DNA from: Candidatus Terasakiella magnetica
GTDB taxonomy: Bacteria; Pseudomonadota; Alphaproteobacteria; Rhodospirillales; Terasakiellaceae
Length of the DNA: 64,000 nt
Direction of reading: 5' to 3'
Assembly (NCBI RefSeq): GCF_900093605.1
Contig: NZ_FLYE01000001.1
Span: 62,001-126,000 of the forward strand
The notes under the pieces are model-generated. The model ran no database searches and was not told where the DNA came from. It was given only the letters and a program-made list of their open reading frames with translations. Positions 1-8,845 of the stretch are shown piece after piece. A program made the translations under genes and the position numbers. Within the stretch, counting starts at the first letter, position 1; each line of letters starts with the position of its first letter.

Positions 1-135
1 TACGTTTTTTGCTCGTTGTTGGGATAAAAACAGAACTAAAGCAGACCTTTTGGTGGCGTTTTTAAAATGGTCACTTTAATCTGTTCCTTGAGTTCTCATA
101 TGCCTTCATTCGTAGAATATCGCGAACTCTTGACC

Positions 136-151
136 TCCCTATTTATAGGGA
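136..151 (+). promoter_or_regulatory. Hairpin in the leader of the cold-shock gene
   Basis: A 6-bp inverted repeat (TCCCTA / TAGGGA) with a 4-nt loop lies about 40 bp before the cold-shock start codon, just after a TTGACC hexamer. A start-site ribosome binding sequence (AAGGA, 173-177) follows. Cold-shock mRNAs often have structured leaders, but the transcript start is not known here. Positions 1-120 show no gene that I can support. Confidence 0.3.
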
Positions 152-187
152 ATGACTAAAACAGATTAAATTAAGGATTGAATACCA

Positions 188-394
188 ATGGCTACTGGTA
201 CCGTAAAATGGTTTAACTCTACAAAAGGGTATGGCTTTATCGCTCCGGAAGAAGGCGGCAAAGACGTTTTTGTTCACATCTCTGCTCTGCATGAGTCCGG
301 CATCCAAAAATTGGATGATGGTCAGAAAGTTTCTTACGAAATTTCTGTCAGCCGTGGCAAAGAAGCTGCTGCTGAAATCAAGCTTGTTGACTAA
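188..394 (+). CDS. cspA: Cold-shock protein, CspA family
   Basis: This 68-residue protein is one complete cold-shock domain, the usual size for the family. The two RNA-binding motifs are visible: KGYGFI around residues 13-18 and VFVHIS around 27-32. Such proteins are cytoplasmic single-strand RNA/DNA chaperones that melt mRNA structure, often induced by cold or at growth transitions. The start is supported by AAGGA about 10 bp upstream. It is a single-gene unit closed by a strong hairpin terminator just before the converging prenyltransferase gene. The symbol is generic, since alphaproteobacteria usually have several paralogues and the sequence does not say which one this is. Confidence 0.95.
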   Translation: MATGTVKWFNSTKGYGFIAPEEGGKDVFVHISALHESGIQKLDDGQKVSYEISVSRGKEAAAEIKLVD

Positions 395-416
395 GCTGAT
401 TTACGAATTCAAAAAG

Positions 417-449
417 AAGGCCTGTGGGATCACCTGCAGGCCTTTTTTT
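417..449 (+). terminator. Rho-independent terminator of the cold-shock gene
   Basis: Perfect 8-bp arms AAGGCCTG and CAGGCCTT are followed by seven T. The T tract runs into the stop codon (448-450) of the converging prenyltransferase gene, so the two genes are packed end to end. Confidence 0.85.
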
Positions 450-1317
450 ATTGCCAAAATAGAGCAATGCTCAGACTGCTGCACATGACGATCTGGCTTA
501 ACGCGCTGATGGCGAGCACGCCATTAAGATCTGATTTATCTGTAATGTTCCAGAAGCGATAGAGGGCGAACAACGTTATTAAAGCGCCGGTCAGGTGAAA
601 CTGGTTTGGGGCGATGGATAGGAGGATGGGATAGGGCAGAACCATAAGGCCGCTATAGAGGATTTGCGCCTGTTTTTCCCCAAGCACAATTGCAAGAGTC
701 TTTCGCCCTGCAATCTTATCATTTTCAAGATCACGGTAGTTATTGAGCAAAAGGATCGCGCAAGCTGGTGCACCAATGGCTAGCCCATAAAAGATACCAT
801 GTTCAGGCCATATTTCTGTCAGCAAGAAATAGCTTGTGTTAAAAGCGATAAGACCAAAGAAAATAAAAACGAAAAGCTCCCCAAAAGGACTGCGAGAAAT
901 AGGGTATGGACCCGCAGAATAGCCATAAGCGCAAAGCACGCTCACAAGTCCAATACCTGCAATAAGCAAACCGCCTTCAATCATCAAGTAGAGGCCACTT
1001 AATGCCGCTATTATGAGAAAAAGAAAAGCCGCATTTCGTGTTTGAGTGGCTGTGGCAAGGCCGGCTTGGGTGATGCGCGTCGGGCCGATGCGGTCTTTTT
1101 GATCCGTCCCGTTCAAATAATCATGGGCATCATTAAAAAGATTGGTGGCAATTTGTATGGAGATTGCACCAAATACAATGGCAATTAAGACAGGATAGGA
1201 AATCCCCATATTGTGAAAATCTGCTAAGGCCCATGCCGTTAGGATTGGCATGACAGACAGGGACAAGGTTTTGGGGCGTATACCAAGCCAGAGGGCGAAG
1301 ACGTTGGGAAGAAGCAT
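448..1317 (-). CDS. menA: UbiA-superfamily prenyltransferase, MenA-like
   Basis: A 289-residue polytopic membrane protein of the UbiA superfamily. The first Asp-rich prenyl-diphosphate site is NLFNDAHDYLNGTDQKD near residues 59-76, and the second is NNYRDLENDKIAGRKTLA near 190-210. Both match 1,4-dihydroxy-2-naphthoate octaprenyltransferase, which attaches the isoprenoid tail in menaquinone synthesis at the inner membrane. No other men gene is in the window, so a related prenyl transfer is possible. The ATG at 1317 overlaps the stop of the upstream lipoprotein gene (TAATG), which suggests translational coupling. A GTG nine bases further upstream is possible but less likely. Confidence 0.8.
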   Translation of the reverse strand: MLLPNVFALWLGIRPKTLSLSVMPILTAWALADFHNMGISYPVLIAIVFGAISIQIATNLFNDAHDYLNGTDQKDRIGPTRITQAGLATATQTRNAAFLFLIIAALSGLYLMIEGGLLIAGIGLVSVLCAYGYSAGPYPISRSPFGELFVFIFFGLIAFNTSYFLLTEIWPEHGIFYGLAIGAPACAILLLNNYRDLENDKIAGRKTLAIVLGEKQAQILYSGLMVLPYPILLSIAPNQFHLTGALITLFALYRFWNITDKSDLNGVLAISALSQIVMCSSLSIALFWQ

Positions 1318-1679
1318 TACTTCCACTTCTGAAGTGGATCTTTTCTATCTTCAACGCCGGCGCGAATGCTGGTGAGGTCAGCTTGCTCATAACAGGTGAC
1401 TTTGCCCAGCTCATTATAACAATGAAGTTTTTTGTCTTTAATAAGTTGTGGGTCGTCTTCTTTACAATAGGTCAGGCCACGTTCTTTACGAATGGTGGAG
1501 CAATCTTTATTGCTTAAAAGGCTCATGGCATGATCGCCTAGGGTCTTATCAGAAACCATTGTTGAGACCGCTTCTGTGACCAGAAACTGTGTTGTGCAGG
1601 AAGATAGCAAAAGCATTGACGCAACGGCCATTGCGATTGGTGATTTTTGCCAAATAGGGTTTTTAAATAAGCTTTTCAT
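1317..1679 (-). CDS. Small predicted lipoprotein
   Basis: A 120-residue protein with a basic N-terminus, a hydrophobic stretch and a lipobox ending LLLSSC at about residue 28, so it is probably processed by signal peptidase II and lipid-anchored. The mature part contains five further cysteines (in NKDCSTIRKERGLTYC, LHCYNELGKVTC), suggesting disulfides in the periplasm. I do not recognise the family. It is the first gene of a two-gene unit with the MenA-like gene, overlapping its start. The start at MKSLF was chosen because it gives a standard signal sequence; an ATG three codons earlier is also possible. Confidence 0.7.
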   Translation of the reverse strand: MKSLFKNPIWQKSPIAMAVASMLLLSSCTTQFLVTEAVSTMVSDKTLGDHAMSLLSNKDCSTIRKERGLTYCKEDDPQLIKDKKLHCYNELGKVTCYEQADLTSIRAGVEDRKDPLQKWK

Positions 1680-2018
1680 GATCTGCACTGAACAATTGTT
1701 AAACTAATATCGCACCTAATATTTCACGATAAGGTTATTTTAGCGTTAATTCGAGGTAAAAAAAATAGGCAATATTTGCCTATCTTCCCCAGTTTTCTGC
1801 GGTTTTTGATGTGAGTGTCAAGCCGTTTGAATTTATTCTGTTTTTGCAAGGCCATAGCGTTAATATTTGTTGCTAAATGGCAAAAATGTAATGAACCCGT
1901 GACGGGATTCTGATCAGAACATGCACAAAATGGTTGTTTTTTATGTATAGGGGAGCACCAATAAAGGTAATAGACAACCGTGGTTATGTGAAGGCAGCTA
2001 GGGGGAGGAGGAGTTAAT

Positions 2019-2230
2019 ATGGTTGCAAGTCTCTGGCGCTGGACTGTTGAAACTCCAAGGTTCTACTTGAAAAAAACTTCACAGAAGAAGATGTAAAACA
2101 AAGAGATAGCACCTTTGGTGGTCTTGGAAGAATAATGAATGGCGCTGAGGCTGTTGAGGTTGAACGTTATTATGGCGATATCGCAATAGATAAACAGTTA
2201 GATAAAATTGTATCTTTTTGGTTATTTTAA
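2019..2230 (+). pseudogene. Small gene interrupted by an apparent -1 frameshift at an A7 run
   Basis: An ATG at 2019 follows a very strong ribosome binding site (GGGGGAGGAGGAG, 2001-2013). The frame reads MVASLWRWTVETPRFYLKK, then stops at 2094-2096. Moving back one base at the seven-A run (2070-2076) continues a coding-looking frame (NFTEEDVKQRDSTFGGLG... to IVSFWLF) up to the TAA at 2228-2230, giving about 70 residues. A real frameshift mutation, a homopolymer base-call error, or programmed slippage would all explain it. I do not recognise the product. The rest of 1690-2286 shows no other gene. Confidence 0.45.
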
Positions 2231-2286
2231 ATTGATCTTTAATATTTTGATTCTATGCTGCACTCAGATAGGTTTAGTAGGATCAA

Positions 2287-3567
2287 ATGAACTGGACTCT
2301 TAAAAAGAATATCAAAGACAGTGATATCCTTGTGGTTGATGACAATATGGTCAATCTGAAGGTGCTGTGTAAGGTATTGGAAAGCAATGGTTATGCCACA
2401 CGTGCTGCTTGCGATGGTGAGCAGGCGCTGGAAGCTGTTGCTGAAAAATATCCGGATTTGATCCTTCTTGATGTGCAGATGCCCGGTATTGATGGGTTTG
2501 AGGTTTGCACACGCCTTAAGGCCGATCGCAATACAAATGAAATTCCTATTATCTTTATTACGGCTTCTGATACGGTTGAAAGTAAGATTAAAGGTTTTGA
2601 GGTTGGCGCGTCAGATTATATTCCCCGCCCCCTTCAAATGCCGGAAGTTCTCGCACGGGTGAGTAACCAGCTGAAAGTTCAGCAATTCCACCGTCAGGGC
2701 GAAGAAGAAAAGAAACGTCTTGAAAATATGCTGGCCGCGCTGCCCATTCCTTATGTCCTATCTTCTGTAGAAGATGGCATGTTGCTGGAAATGAATGAAA
2801 AAGCGCGCAATGCAATGAAGATTGATGAAAAAGACGTGCGTGAAATAAATGCAGTTACACTTTATAAAAATCCTGAAGACCGTGAGCGTCTGTTAAATCA
2901 CGTTAAACAAAAGGGATTGGTGACAAATCAGGAAGTTGATTTTGTCACAACTGAAGGTGAGACCATAACAACGCTTTATAATGCAACACCGTTAAAGCTC
3001 GGCACTGAAGATGTCTTCTTCGTGGCTTTCAATGATATTTCCAAACGTAAGGAAATGGAGCAAGCATTAGAAGTAGCGGCTTCTACGGATTACCTAACGG
3101 GTATTTTAAACCGCCGCGCCTTTAGTGAGCGTGCAATTGCTGAGCGCCAACGTGCAAATCGCAATAAGCACCCCATTTGCCTGCTCATGATCGATATTGA
3201 TCATTTCAAAAAGATCAATGACACCCATGGTCATGATGTGGGGGATGAGGCCCTAAAAGTGTTGGTCGAGCTTATCGGTAAAGATTTACGTTCCAGTGAT
3301 GCCTTGGGCCGTATCGGCGGGGAAGAGTTTGTTCTTTTACTGCCTGAAACTGAATTTGAAGGCGCAATTACGTTGGCAGAACGCATTCGTGAGCGCATTG
3401 AGGCTTATGAAATGGAATTGCCATCAGGGGCTAAAATGAGCATGACCGTCAGTGGGGGCTTGGTTGATTGGGATAAAGAGACCAGCTATGAACTTGCACT
3501 TAAAGAGGCTGACGACCTTCTCTATGAGGCCAAAAAATCAGGGCGCAATAAAATTGTTTTTGACTAA
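2287..3567 (+). CDS. Response regulator with PAS-like and GGDEF domains (diguanylate cyclase)
   Basis: A 426-residue cytoplasmic protein. An N-terminal receiver domain (about 12-130) has acidic residues DD at 18-19 and the phospho-acceptor Asp62 in LLDVQMPGIDG. A PAS-like segment (about 150-255) ends in DISKRKEME. The GGDEF domain (about 262-426) has the active GGEEF at about 344-348. RSSD sits five residues before it, matching the RxxD inhibitory site, so product feedback by c-di-GMP is expected. It probably makes c-di-GMP when phosphorylated by a histidine kinase encoded elsewhere. It stands alone, and its 3' end overlaps the converging small gene by 4 bp. Confidence 0.9.
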   Translation: MNWTLKKNIKDSDILVVDDNMVNLKVLCKVLESNGYATRAACDGEQALEAVAEKYPDLILLDVQMPGIDGFEVCTRLKADRNTNEIPIIFITASDTVESKIKGFEVGASDYIPRPLQMPEVLARVSNQLKVQQFHRQGEEEKKRLENMLAALPIPYVLSSVEDGMLLEMNEKARNAMKIDEKDVREINAVTLYKNPEDRERLLNHVKQKGLVTNQEVDFVTTEGETITTLYNATPLKLGTEDVFFVAFNDISKRKEMEQALEVAASTDYLTGILNRRAFSERAIAERQRANRNKHPICLLMIDIDHFKKINDTHGHDVGDEALKVLVELIGKDLRSSDALGRIGGEEFVLLLPETEFEGAITLAERIRERIEAYEMELPSGAKMSMTVSGGLVDWDKETSYELALKEADDLLYEAKKSGRNKIVFD

Positions 3568-3767
3568 CCGCGCATTTTTGTAAGGGCCTCGCTGTCGCGT
3601 ACCATGGCTTCTTGACGCTCTCGTTCACGACGGGGGCTATTTTTTTCTGTATTTGCAAAGCGGAACTTTCCAAACAGCACACAGCCTTTCATGCCCGGAT
3701 CACATTTTTTATCCGGTACATGCTCGCAGTTGCCTTTAACTTCGTTTGGACAGCTCCACCCGCTCAT
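3564..3767 (-). CDS. Small cysteine-rich protein
   Basis: A 67-residue protein beginning MSGWSCPNEVKGNCEHVPDK, with four cysteines in its first 30 residues and then a basic, hydrophilic tail. The pattern SWxCP..C...CDPGMKGCVL suggests a small metal-binding or disulfide protein. I have seen this type as a conserved hypothetical in Rhodospirillales but know no function. The ATG at 3767 lies 5 bp after the stop of the flavin oxidase gene, and its AGGAG overlaps that stop, so the two are co-transcribed and probably coupled. Confidence 0.65.
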   Translation of the reverse strand: MSGWSCPNEVKGNCEHVPDKKCDPGMKGCVLFGKFRFANTEKNSPRRERERQEAMVRDSEALTKMRG

Positions 3768-3772
3768 CACTC

Positions 3773-4408
3773 TTACTCCTCATCATTTTTCCCATGATCA
3801 TCTAACCAGCGTGGATCGTCAAGAGCTTTACCTTTTTCTAATGTGAGAGGGGTGACGCCTGCCCATACAGGCAAGGCATAATCTTCCTCATCATCAACGG
3901 GTGGGCCAGTTCTGACTTTTGCAGATACTTCAACAAGATCAAACTCTAAAACAGTTGTGGCTTTAAGCTCTTTTGCATTTGGCTCCCTAATCTCATCAAA
4001 CCGCTCTGGCGTGATCTTAAGCATCATGAGGTTTAGGAGGCGTTTTTTCTCATCCCTATTTTCAATGAGCTTGGCTTTAGAGAAAATCATCACGCTGCGA
4101 TAGTTTGCACTATGGTGAAAGCTCGAACGCGCCATGACAAGCCCATCTAATATGGTGATGGTAATGCAGGCTTCTTCGCCCTTAATCAGGGTTTGAAACA
4201 GCCCGTTTTTTGACGAGCCATGAATATAGAGCTTGTTACCTTCACGCCAATGGGCGGTGGGTTGCACCATGGGGCGATCCATCATTTTTGCTCCTACATG
4301 GCAGATATAGGCCTCATCAATGATGGAATGGACCAGCTCAACATCATAGGAAGCCCGCTTATGGCCTCTTTTCATTTTTGTACGTTCACTCACCGGGTAT
4401 GTAGACAT
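3773..4408 (-). CDS. Pyridoxamine 5'-phosphate oxidase-family flavoprotein
   Basis: A 211-residue protein with the split-barrel FMN-binding fold typical of the PNPOx/NimA-like group: AYICHVGAKMMDRPMVQPTA is followed by the strand LYIHGSSKNG and the segment ACITITILDGLVMARSSFHHSANYRSVMIFSKA. Such proteins bind FMN, heme or F420, and many have unknown substrates. It is divergent from a MocR-type regulator that itself has a PLP-dependent aminotransferase domain, which suggests control by a vitamin B6-related or amine signal. It is followed by the small cysteine-rich gene. Classical PdxH activity in B6 salvage is not demonstrated by the sequence. Confidence 0.8.
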   Translation of the reverse strand: MSTYPVSERTKMKRGHKRASYDVELVHSIIDEAYICHVGAKMMDRPMVQPTAHWREGNKLYIHGSSKNGLFQTLIKGEEACITITILDGLVMARSSFHHSANYRSVMIFSKAKLIENRDEKKRLLNLMMLKITPERFDEIREPNAKELKATTVLEFDLVEVSAKVRTGPPVDDEEDYALPVWAGVTPLTLEKGKALDDPRWLDDHGKNDEE

Positions 4409-4414
4409 GATTAT

Positions 4415-4493
4415 TCTCCTTTCGCTTAAGGAGAAACTGGCTCATAATTGGTTTATATAAAAGTGCCAATAATGAAAAATTAATAGGTCCAAT
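4415..4493. promoter_or_regulatory. Divergent promoter region with candidate MocR operator
   Basis: The 85-bp gap between the oxidase and MocR genes holds ATTGG (4447-4451) and two CCAAT boxes (4466-4470, 4489-4493), giving one inverted and one direct pair. A 7-bp inverted repeat TCTCCTT/AAGGAGA lies near 4415-4434 and overlaps the oxidase ribosome binding site. MocR proteins usually bind repeats in such divergent gaps; the assignment is inferred. Confidence 0.4.
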
Positions 4494-5975
4494 ATGGATG
4501 AGCTGATTTATAGTGAAATAAAGCAAAGGTGGCAGGCGCATTCCAAACTCCCAAAATACCGTGTTTTATATGACTTGCTGCGCGAGATGGTCCTATCCGG
4601 CTTGTTAGTGGGCGGGGCAGTTTTGCCGCCTTCGCGCAGTTTGGCAAAGCAGCTTAAAATTTCACGAAACACGGTCAACCAATCCTATGAGATGTTGCAA
4701 AGTGATGGCTTTTTAAGGTCACAACAAGGCTCAGGTGTTTTTGTCAGTGAGGATGTAGTTGATGCGCAGCTCATCAGCGCTGAGATTGAGGGGGAGGGTG
4801 AAGGCGACACACCGGATATTTCGCCAAGGGTGCGTGAATGGGTGAGTGTCAGGCGCCGTCATGGACGTGTTGTTAATGCGCAACCTTTTTCAACGGGCCA
4901 GCCTGCGTTAGATGAATTTCCCTTTGATATCTGGGCTCGCCTCTTATCGCGGCGTTGGCGGCTCTCTGGTCAAGCCTTGGCAGTTTCTGAAGATGCATCG
5001 GGCTATCTATTATTGCGCCAGCACTTGGCAGCTTATTTACAAACTTCGCGGGGAGTAAAATGTAGCCCTGAGCAAATCATGATTGTGTCTGGCGCGCAGC
5101 AGGGTCTGGACCTTATCGCACGGGTGCTGTGGAGTGAGGGCGCGCGTGTATTGGTTGAAGACCCTGCTTTTCCCGGTATGGATGGGGTGATCAGGGGCAG
5201 TGGGGCAGAGCTGGTTTCTGCCCCTGTTGATCAAGATGGTATTCTTATTGAGGGGTTTGACAATATTAAAAGTTATATGGTGACGCCTTCGCGCAATTAC
5301 CCCTTAGGCGTGACCATGTCCTTAGCGCGGCGCTTAAACCTGTTAAAAGAGGCCCGCAGGCAACAGGCATGGATTGTTGAAGATGATTTTGACAGTGAAT
5401 TTCGCTTTGACGGACCACCGCTTTCATCCTTGCAAGGCTTAGACCGTGATGGTCGTGTGATCTACGTTGGAACGTTTAGCAGGATTATTTTCCCTGCCTT
5501 GCGCCTTGGGTATCTTGTCCTTCCCCAAAAGCTTGTTGAGCCCTTTAGGGTGGCGAAATCTTATATTGATGGTCATGCCTCTATCGTGCATCAGGCGGCA
5601 CTGGCTGATTTTTTTGAAGAAGGTTATTTTTCAAGTCACATCCGACGTATGAAAAAGTTATATCAAGAACGCCGTGGCTATTTGATTGAACGTCTTGAGG
5701 CTGAACTTAGCGAGTTTGTTAAAATTCTACCTGCTGATGGGGGCTTGCATCTCTGTGTGGTGTTCAAGGTTGATATTGATGATGTGGCATTTGCAGCTCA
5801 ACTTGAAAAGGATGGAGTGACTCTGCGTCCCCTCAGCCCGTTTTATCGTTGTGTGGCACCGTTAAGGGGAATGGTGATGGGGTTTGCAGGATTTGATCGT
5901 GAAAAAACCGATGCCGCTTTGCAGATTGTCAAAAAAAACTTGTCCAAATTGCCAGAATTCACTTCCATTTCCTGA
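4494..5975 (+). CDS. MocR-family regulator (GntR wHTH + aminotransferase-like domain) with Lys-to-Arg change
   Basis: A 493-residue protein with an N-terminal GntR-type winged helix (about 10-85: LPPSRSLAKQLKISRNTVNQ, then LRSQQGSGVFV) and a fold-type I aminotransferase domain (about 125-485). MocR proteins such as PdxR and GabR bind PLP through a lysine in a GTFSK motif. Here the motif reads GTFSRIIFPALRLGY and Arg330 stands where the Schiff-base lysine is expected, although the Asp motif EDDFDSEF is kept. It may bind effector non-covalently or be constitutive. Its probable target is the divergent flavin oxidase gene. The ATG at 4494 has AGGT 6-9 bp upstream. Confidence 0.85.
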   Translation: MDELIYSEIKQRWQAHSKLPKYRVLYDLLREMVLSGLLVGGAVLPPSRSLAKQLKISRNTVNQSYEMLQSDGFLRSQQGSGVFVSEDVVDAQLISAEIEGEGEGDTPDISPRVREWVSVRRRHGRVVNAQPFSTGQPALDEFPFDIWARLLSRRWRLSGQALAVSEDASGYLLLRQHLAAYLQTSRGVKCSPEQIMIVSGAQQGLDLIARVLWSEGARVLVEDPAFPGMDGVIRGSGAELVSAPVDQDGILIEGFDNIKSYMVTPSRNYPLGVTMSLARRLNLLKEARRQQAWIVEDDFDSEFRFDGPPLSSLQGLDRDGRVIYVGTFSRIIFPALRLGYLVLPQKLVEPFRVAKSYIDGHASIVHQAALADFFEEGYFSSHIRRMKKLYQERRGYLIERLEAELSEFVKILPADGGLHLCVVFKVDIDDVAFAAQLEKDGVTLRPLSPFYRCVAPLRGMVMGFAGFDREKTDAALQIVKKNLSKLPEFTSIS

Positions 5976-6021
5976 AAATAGCCTTATATAGCGCTCACTT
6001 TTCTTATTGCGAGGATAGGCA

Positions 6022-7158
6022 ATGACGCCGAAGATTGAAGCCTTTTTAAAAGATGCCGAGACAGACAATCCCTTTTTGGTGGTTGATCTTGATGTGGTTG
6101 AAGATCGCTATCGCCAGCTTCACTCTTCTTTTGAAGAAGCGCATATTTATTATGCCATGAAGGCAAACCCCGCCAAGCCCATCCTTGAGCGTTTAAATAA
6201 GCTCGGTTCCTCCTTTGATGCGGCAAGTCTGGCGGAAATCCAGCAATGTTTAGATGCGGGTGTAACGCCTGATCGTATTTCTTTTGGCAATACTTTGAAA
6301 AAGAAGAAAGATATCAAGGCGGCTTTTGACCTTGGTGTTGATCTGTTTGTTTTTGATTGTATTGACGAGCTGGAAAAAATTGCAGAAGTCGCACCGGGTG
6401 CGCGGGTTTATTGCCGTATCCTAGTCAATCGCCATGGGGCAGGGGCGAGCTGGCCTTTATCGCGCAAATTTGGATGTTCATCCTCTATGGCCCATGAACT
6501 TATGGTGCGTGCCAAAGCCTTGGGGCTTGTGCCTTTTGGCATTTCATTTCATGTGGGTTCCCAACAGCTTGACCCCGCCCATTGGGGCAAGGCGATTGCT
6601 GATGTTGCCGTGTTGTTTGATGCCTTAGGCGAGCTTGGGATTACCCTTAAAATGGTGAATATAGGCGGTGGTTTTCCCGCACGCTATCAAGATGATATTC
6701 CCGCCCTTGATGATTTTATCAGTTTTATTAAAAACCATATGAAAACATCATTTGGTGAAAACTGGCCCGAAATCTATACGGAACCCGGGCGCTATATTGT
6801 GGCGGAAGCCGGCGTGTTGCAAAGTGAGGTGGTTTGTATTTCCATCAAGGATTTTGCCGAGGAAATCCGCTGGGTCTATCTTGATGTGGGCAAATTTGGC
6901 GGCTTGGCTGAAACCATTGATGAATCCATCATCTATCAAATTGCAACGGATTATGATGAGGGTGAAATGGGGCCCGTAATCATTGCCGGACCCACATGTG
7001 ATAGCTGTGATACGCTATATGAGCGGACCTTTTTCCAGTTGCCACTGGATTTAAAAACAGGTGATCGTGTGCGCATTTTATCTGCAGGGGCCTATACAAC
7101 CATGTATGCCTCACAGGGCTTTAATGGCTTTACACCCCCTGAAGAATATTTTGTTTAA
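6022..7158 (+). CDS. Ornithine/lysine/arginine-type decarboxylase, PLP alanine-racemase fold
   Basis: A 378-residue fold-type III PLP enzyme of the bacterial ornithine/lysine decarboxylase type. YYAMKAN (about 43-49) carries the PLP lysine, and FHVGSQQ, GGGFPARY and EPGRYIVAEAG form the phosphate and substrate pocket. Near the C-terminus, GPTCDSCD supplies the catalytic cysteine and aspartate at the dimer interface. It probably makes putrescine or cadaverine for polyamine synthesis. The residues that decide substrate cannot be judged by eye. It is a single gene with a GAGGA ribosome site, and its last 4 bp overlap the stop of the converging helicase gene. Confidence 0.85.
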   Translation: MTPKIEAFLKDAETDNPFLVVDLDVVEDRYRQLHSSFEEAHIYYAMKANPAKPILERLNKLGSSFDAASLAEIQQCLDAGVTPDRISFGNTLKKKKDIKAAFDLGVDLFVFDCIDELEKIAEVAPGARVYCRILVNRHGAGASWPLSRKFGCSSSMAHELMVRAKALGLVPFGISFHVGSQQLDPAHWGKAIADVAVLFDALGELGITLKMVNIGGGFPARYQDDIPALDDFISFIKNHMKTSFGENWPEIYTEPGRYIVAEAGVLQSEVVCISIKDFAEEIRWVYLDVGKFGGLAETIDESIIYQIATDYDEGEMGPVIIAGPTCDSCDTLYERTFFQLPLDLKTGDRVRILSAGAYTTMYASQGFNGFTPPEEYFV

Positions 7159-8708
7159 GCCTCTGGTGTAGCTTCTGTTTCGGCTTTTGCTGAGTCATCT
7201 TCAATTTCAACCACAACCACTTCTTCAACAGGTTTCTTTCTGGGGCGACCGCGCTTGCGTGGCTTTGGTGCCTCTTCGCCCTCTGCTGTGGGCTCAGCCT
7301 CAACCTTTTTCTTGCGTGTGGTTGTGGCTTTCTTTTTAGGGGCTGCTTTTTTCTTTGCAGGTGCCTTTTTCGGCTTGGCTTCTTCTTCCAGCTCAACGGC
7401 TTGTGTCATAAAGTCAGGCATAAAGCTGCCAAATCCAACGATCACGCCATCTGCTGGTTCTTCTTGTACCTGCACTGCATCAGATACATGTCTGGTGTCT
7501 TGGCGCTTGTTGTGACGACCGCGTTTAGGGCGAGGTTCTCGTTTTTCTTCTTTAGACTTTTCAGCTTTTGGCTTGGTCAGTTGAATTTCAACAGCCGGGA
7601 TTTTCTTGCCAATAAGCTTAACGATTGCGCTCAGTTGTTTTTTCTCAGCTGGGGTAGACAGGCTCAAGGCTGTGCCTTCTTTGCCTGCGCGTCCTGTGCG
7701 ACCGATACGGTGAACATAGTCATCTGAATTGCTCGGCAAATCAAAGTTAAACACGTGGCTGAGGTCAGGGATATCCAGCCCGCGCGCAGCAACGTCACTA
7801 CATACAAGGAAAGTGATTTCGTCATTCTTGAATTTATCAAGCGTTTCCATGCGCGCAGATTGCACCATATCGCCATGCATCTGGCCTGCGTTATAGCCAT
7901 GTTTGTTAAGCGATTTACAAACAATATTCACATCGCGTTTGCGGTTACAAAAAACAATGGCATTTTTGACTTTTTCACTATCGATCAAGGCACGCAACGC
8001 ATCGCGTTTTGCCTTGCCATCAGATGGTTTGCAATTGACCATCAAGAGACCTTGGCGAACCGTCTCAGCCGTTGTCGCAGGGCGTGCAACGGTGATTTCT
8101 TTCGGGTTCATCAGGAATTTGTCAGCCAGTTTCTTAATTTCCGGTGCCATGGTGGCAGAGAAAAATAGGGTTTGGCGAATTTGTGGCAACAGGGAGACGA
8201 TTTTTTCAACATCTGGAATAAAGCCCATGTCCATCATGCGGTCAGCTTCGTCAATCACCAGAATTTTTACATCGCGCAAGATCAGGCTGCCACGCTCAAA
8301 CAAATCAAGCAGGCGACCCGGTGTTGCGATTAAAACATCAACACCGCGATCAATGATCTTCATTTGATCAGCCATGGACGTGCCGCCAATAAGGAGCGCC
8401 ATGGTTAGTTTATGGTGTTTGCCATATGTTTCGAAATTATCTGCAACTTGTGCTGCAAGTTCGCGTGTGGGCGCAAGGATGAGAGAGCGTGGCATACGTG
8501 CACGTGCACGACCTTCTGCCAAGATATCAATCATCGGTAAGGTGAAAGAGGCTGTCTTCCCCGTACCTGTTTGTGCACATCCTAAAATGTCGCGGCCCAT
8601 AAGAACTTGGGGGATGGCTTGCGCCTGAATTGGTGTCGGCGTTTCATATCCGGTATCTGCTACCGCATTTAAAAGTTCGTCGCTAAGCCCGAGGTCCGCA
8701 AATTTCAT
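7155..8708 (-). CDS. rhlE: DEAD-box RNA helicase, RhlE type
   Basis: A 517-residue protein with all DEAD-box motifs in order: Q motif (FADLGLSDELL...TPIQAQAIP), AQTGTGKT, PTRELAAQ, DEADRMMDMGF, SAT, and HRIGRTGRAG. The RhlE-like core ends near residue 380. The remaining 130 residues form a low-complexity tail rich in Lys, Arg, Glu and Pro (repeats such as KKAPAKKKAAPKKK and KPRKRGRPRKKP, the latter an AT-hook-like GRPRKK), probably for non-specific RNA or ribosome contacts. Likely roles are ribosome assembly or mRNA turnover, often in cold. It is expressed on its own. Confidence 0.9.
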   Translation of the reverse strand: MKFADLGLSDELLNAVADTGYETPTPIQAQAIPQVLMGRDILGCAQTGTGKTASFTLPMIDILAEGRARARMPRSLILAPTRELAAQVADNFETYGKHHKLTMALLIGGTSMADQMKIIDRGVDVLIATPGRLLDLFERGSLILRDVKILVIDEADRMMDMGFIPDVEKIVSLLPQIRQTLFFSATMAPEIKKLADKFLMNPKEITVARPATTAETVRQGLLMVNCKPSDGKAKRDALRALIDSEKVKNAIVFCNRKRDVNIVCKSLNKHGYNAGQMHGDMVQSARMETLDKFKNDEITFLVCSDVAARGLDIPDLSHVFNFDLPSNSDDYVHRIGRTGRAGKEGTALSLSTPAEKKQLSAIVKLIGKKIPAVEIQLTKPKAEKSKEEKREPRPKRGRHNKRQDTRHVSDAVQVQEEPADGVIVGFGSFMPDFMTQAVELEEEAKPKKAPAKKKAAPKKKATTTRKKKVEAEPTAEGEEAPKPRKRGRPRKKPVEEVVVVEIEDDSAKAETEATPEA

Positions 8709-8845
8709 TTAATACTCTTTCACACTAATAATTGGCGAGATATTAGGCATTTAGGTCAAGAAGTCAATGATCATGGCACTTTCACTGTGTGAATAGATCG
8801 GTTAGTGTGCTTTTAGAGACAAAAAGAAAAAGGACAGGGTTTGGT

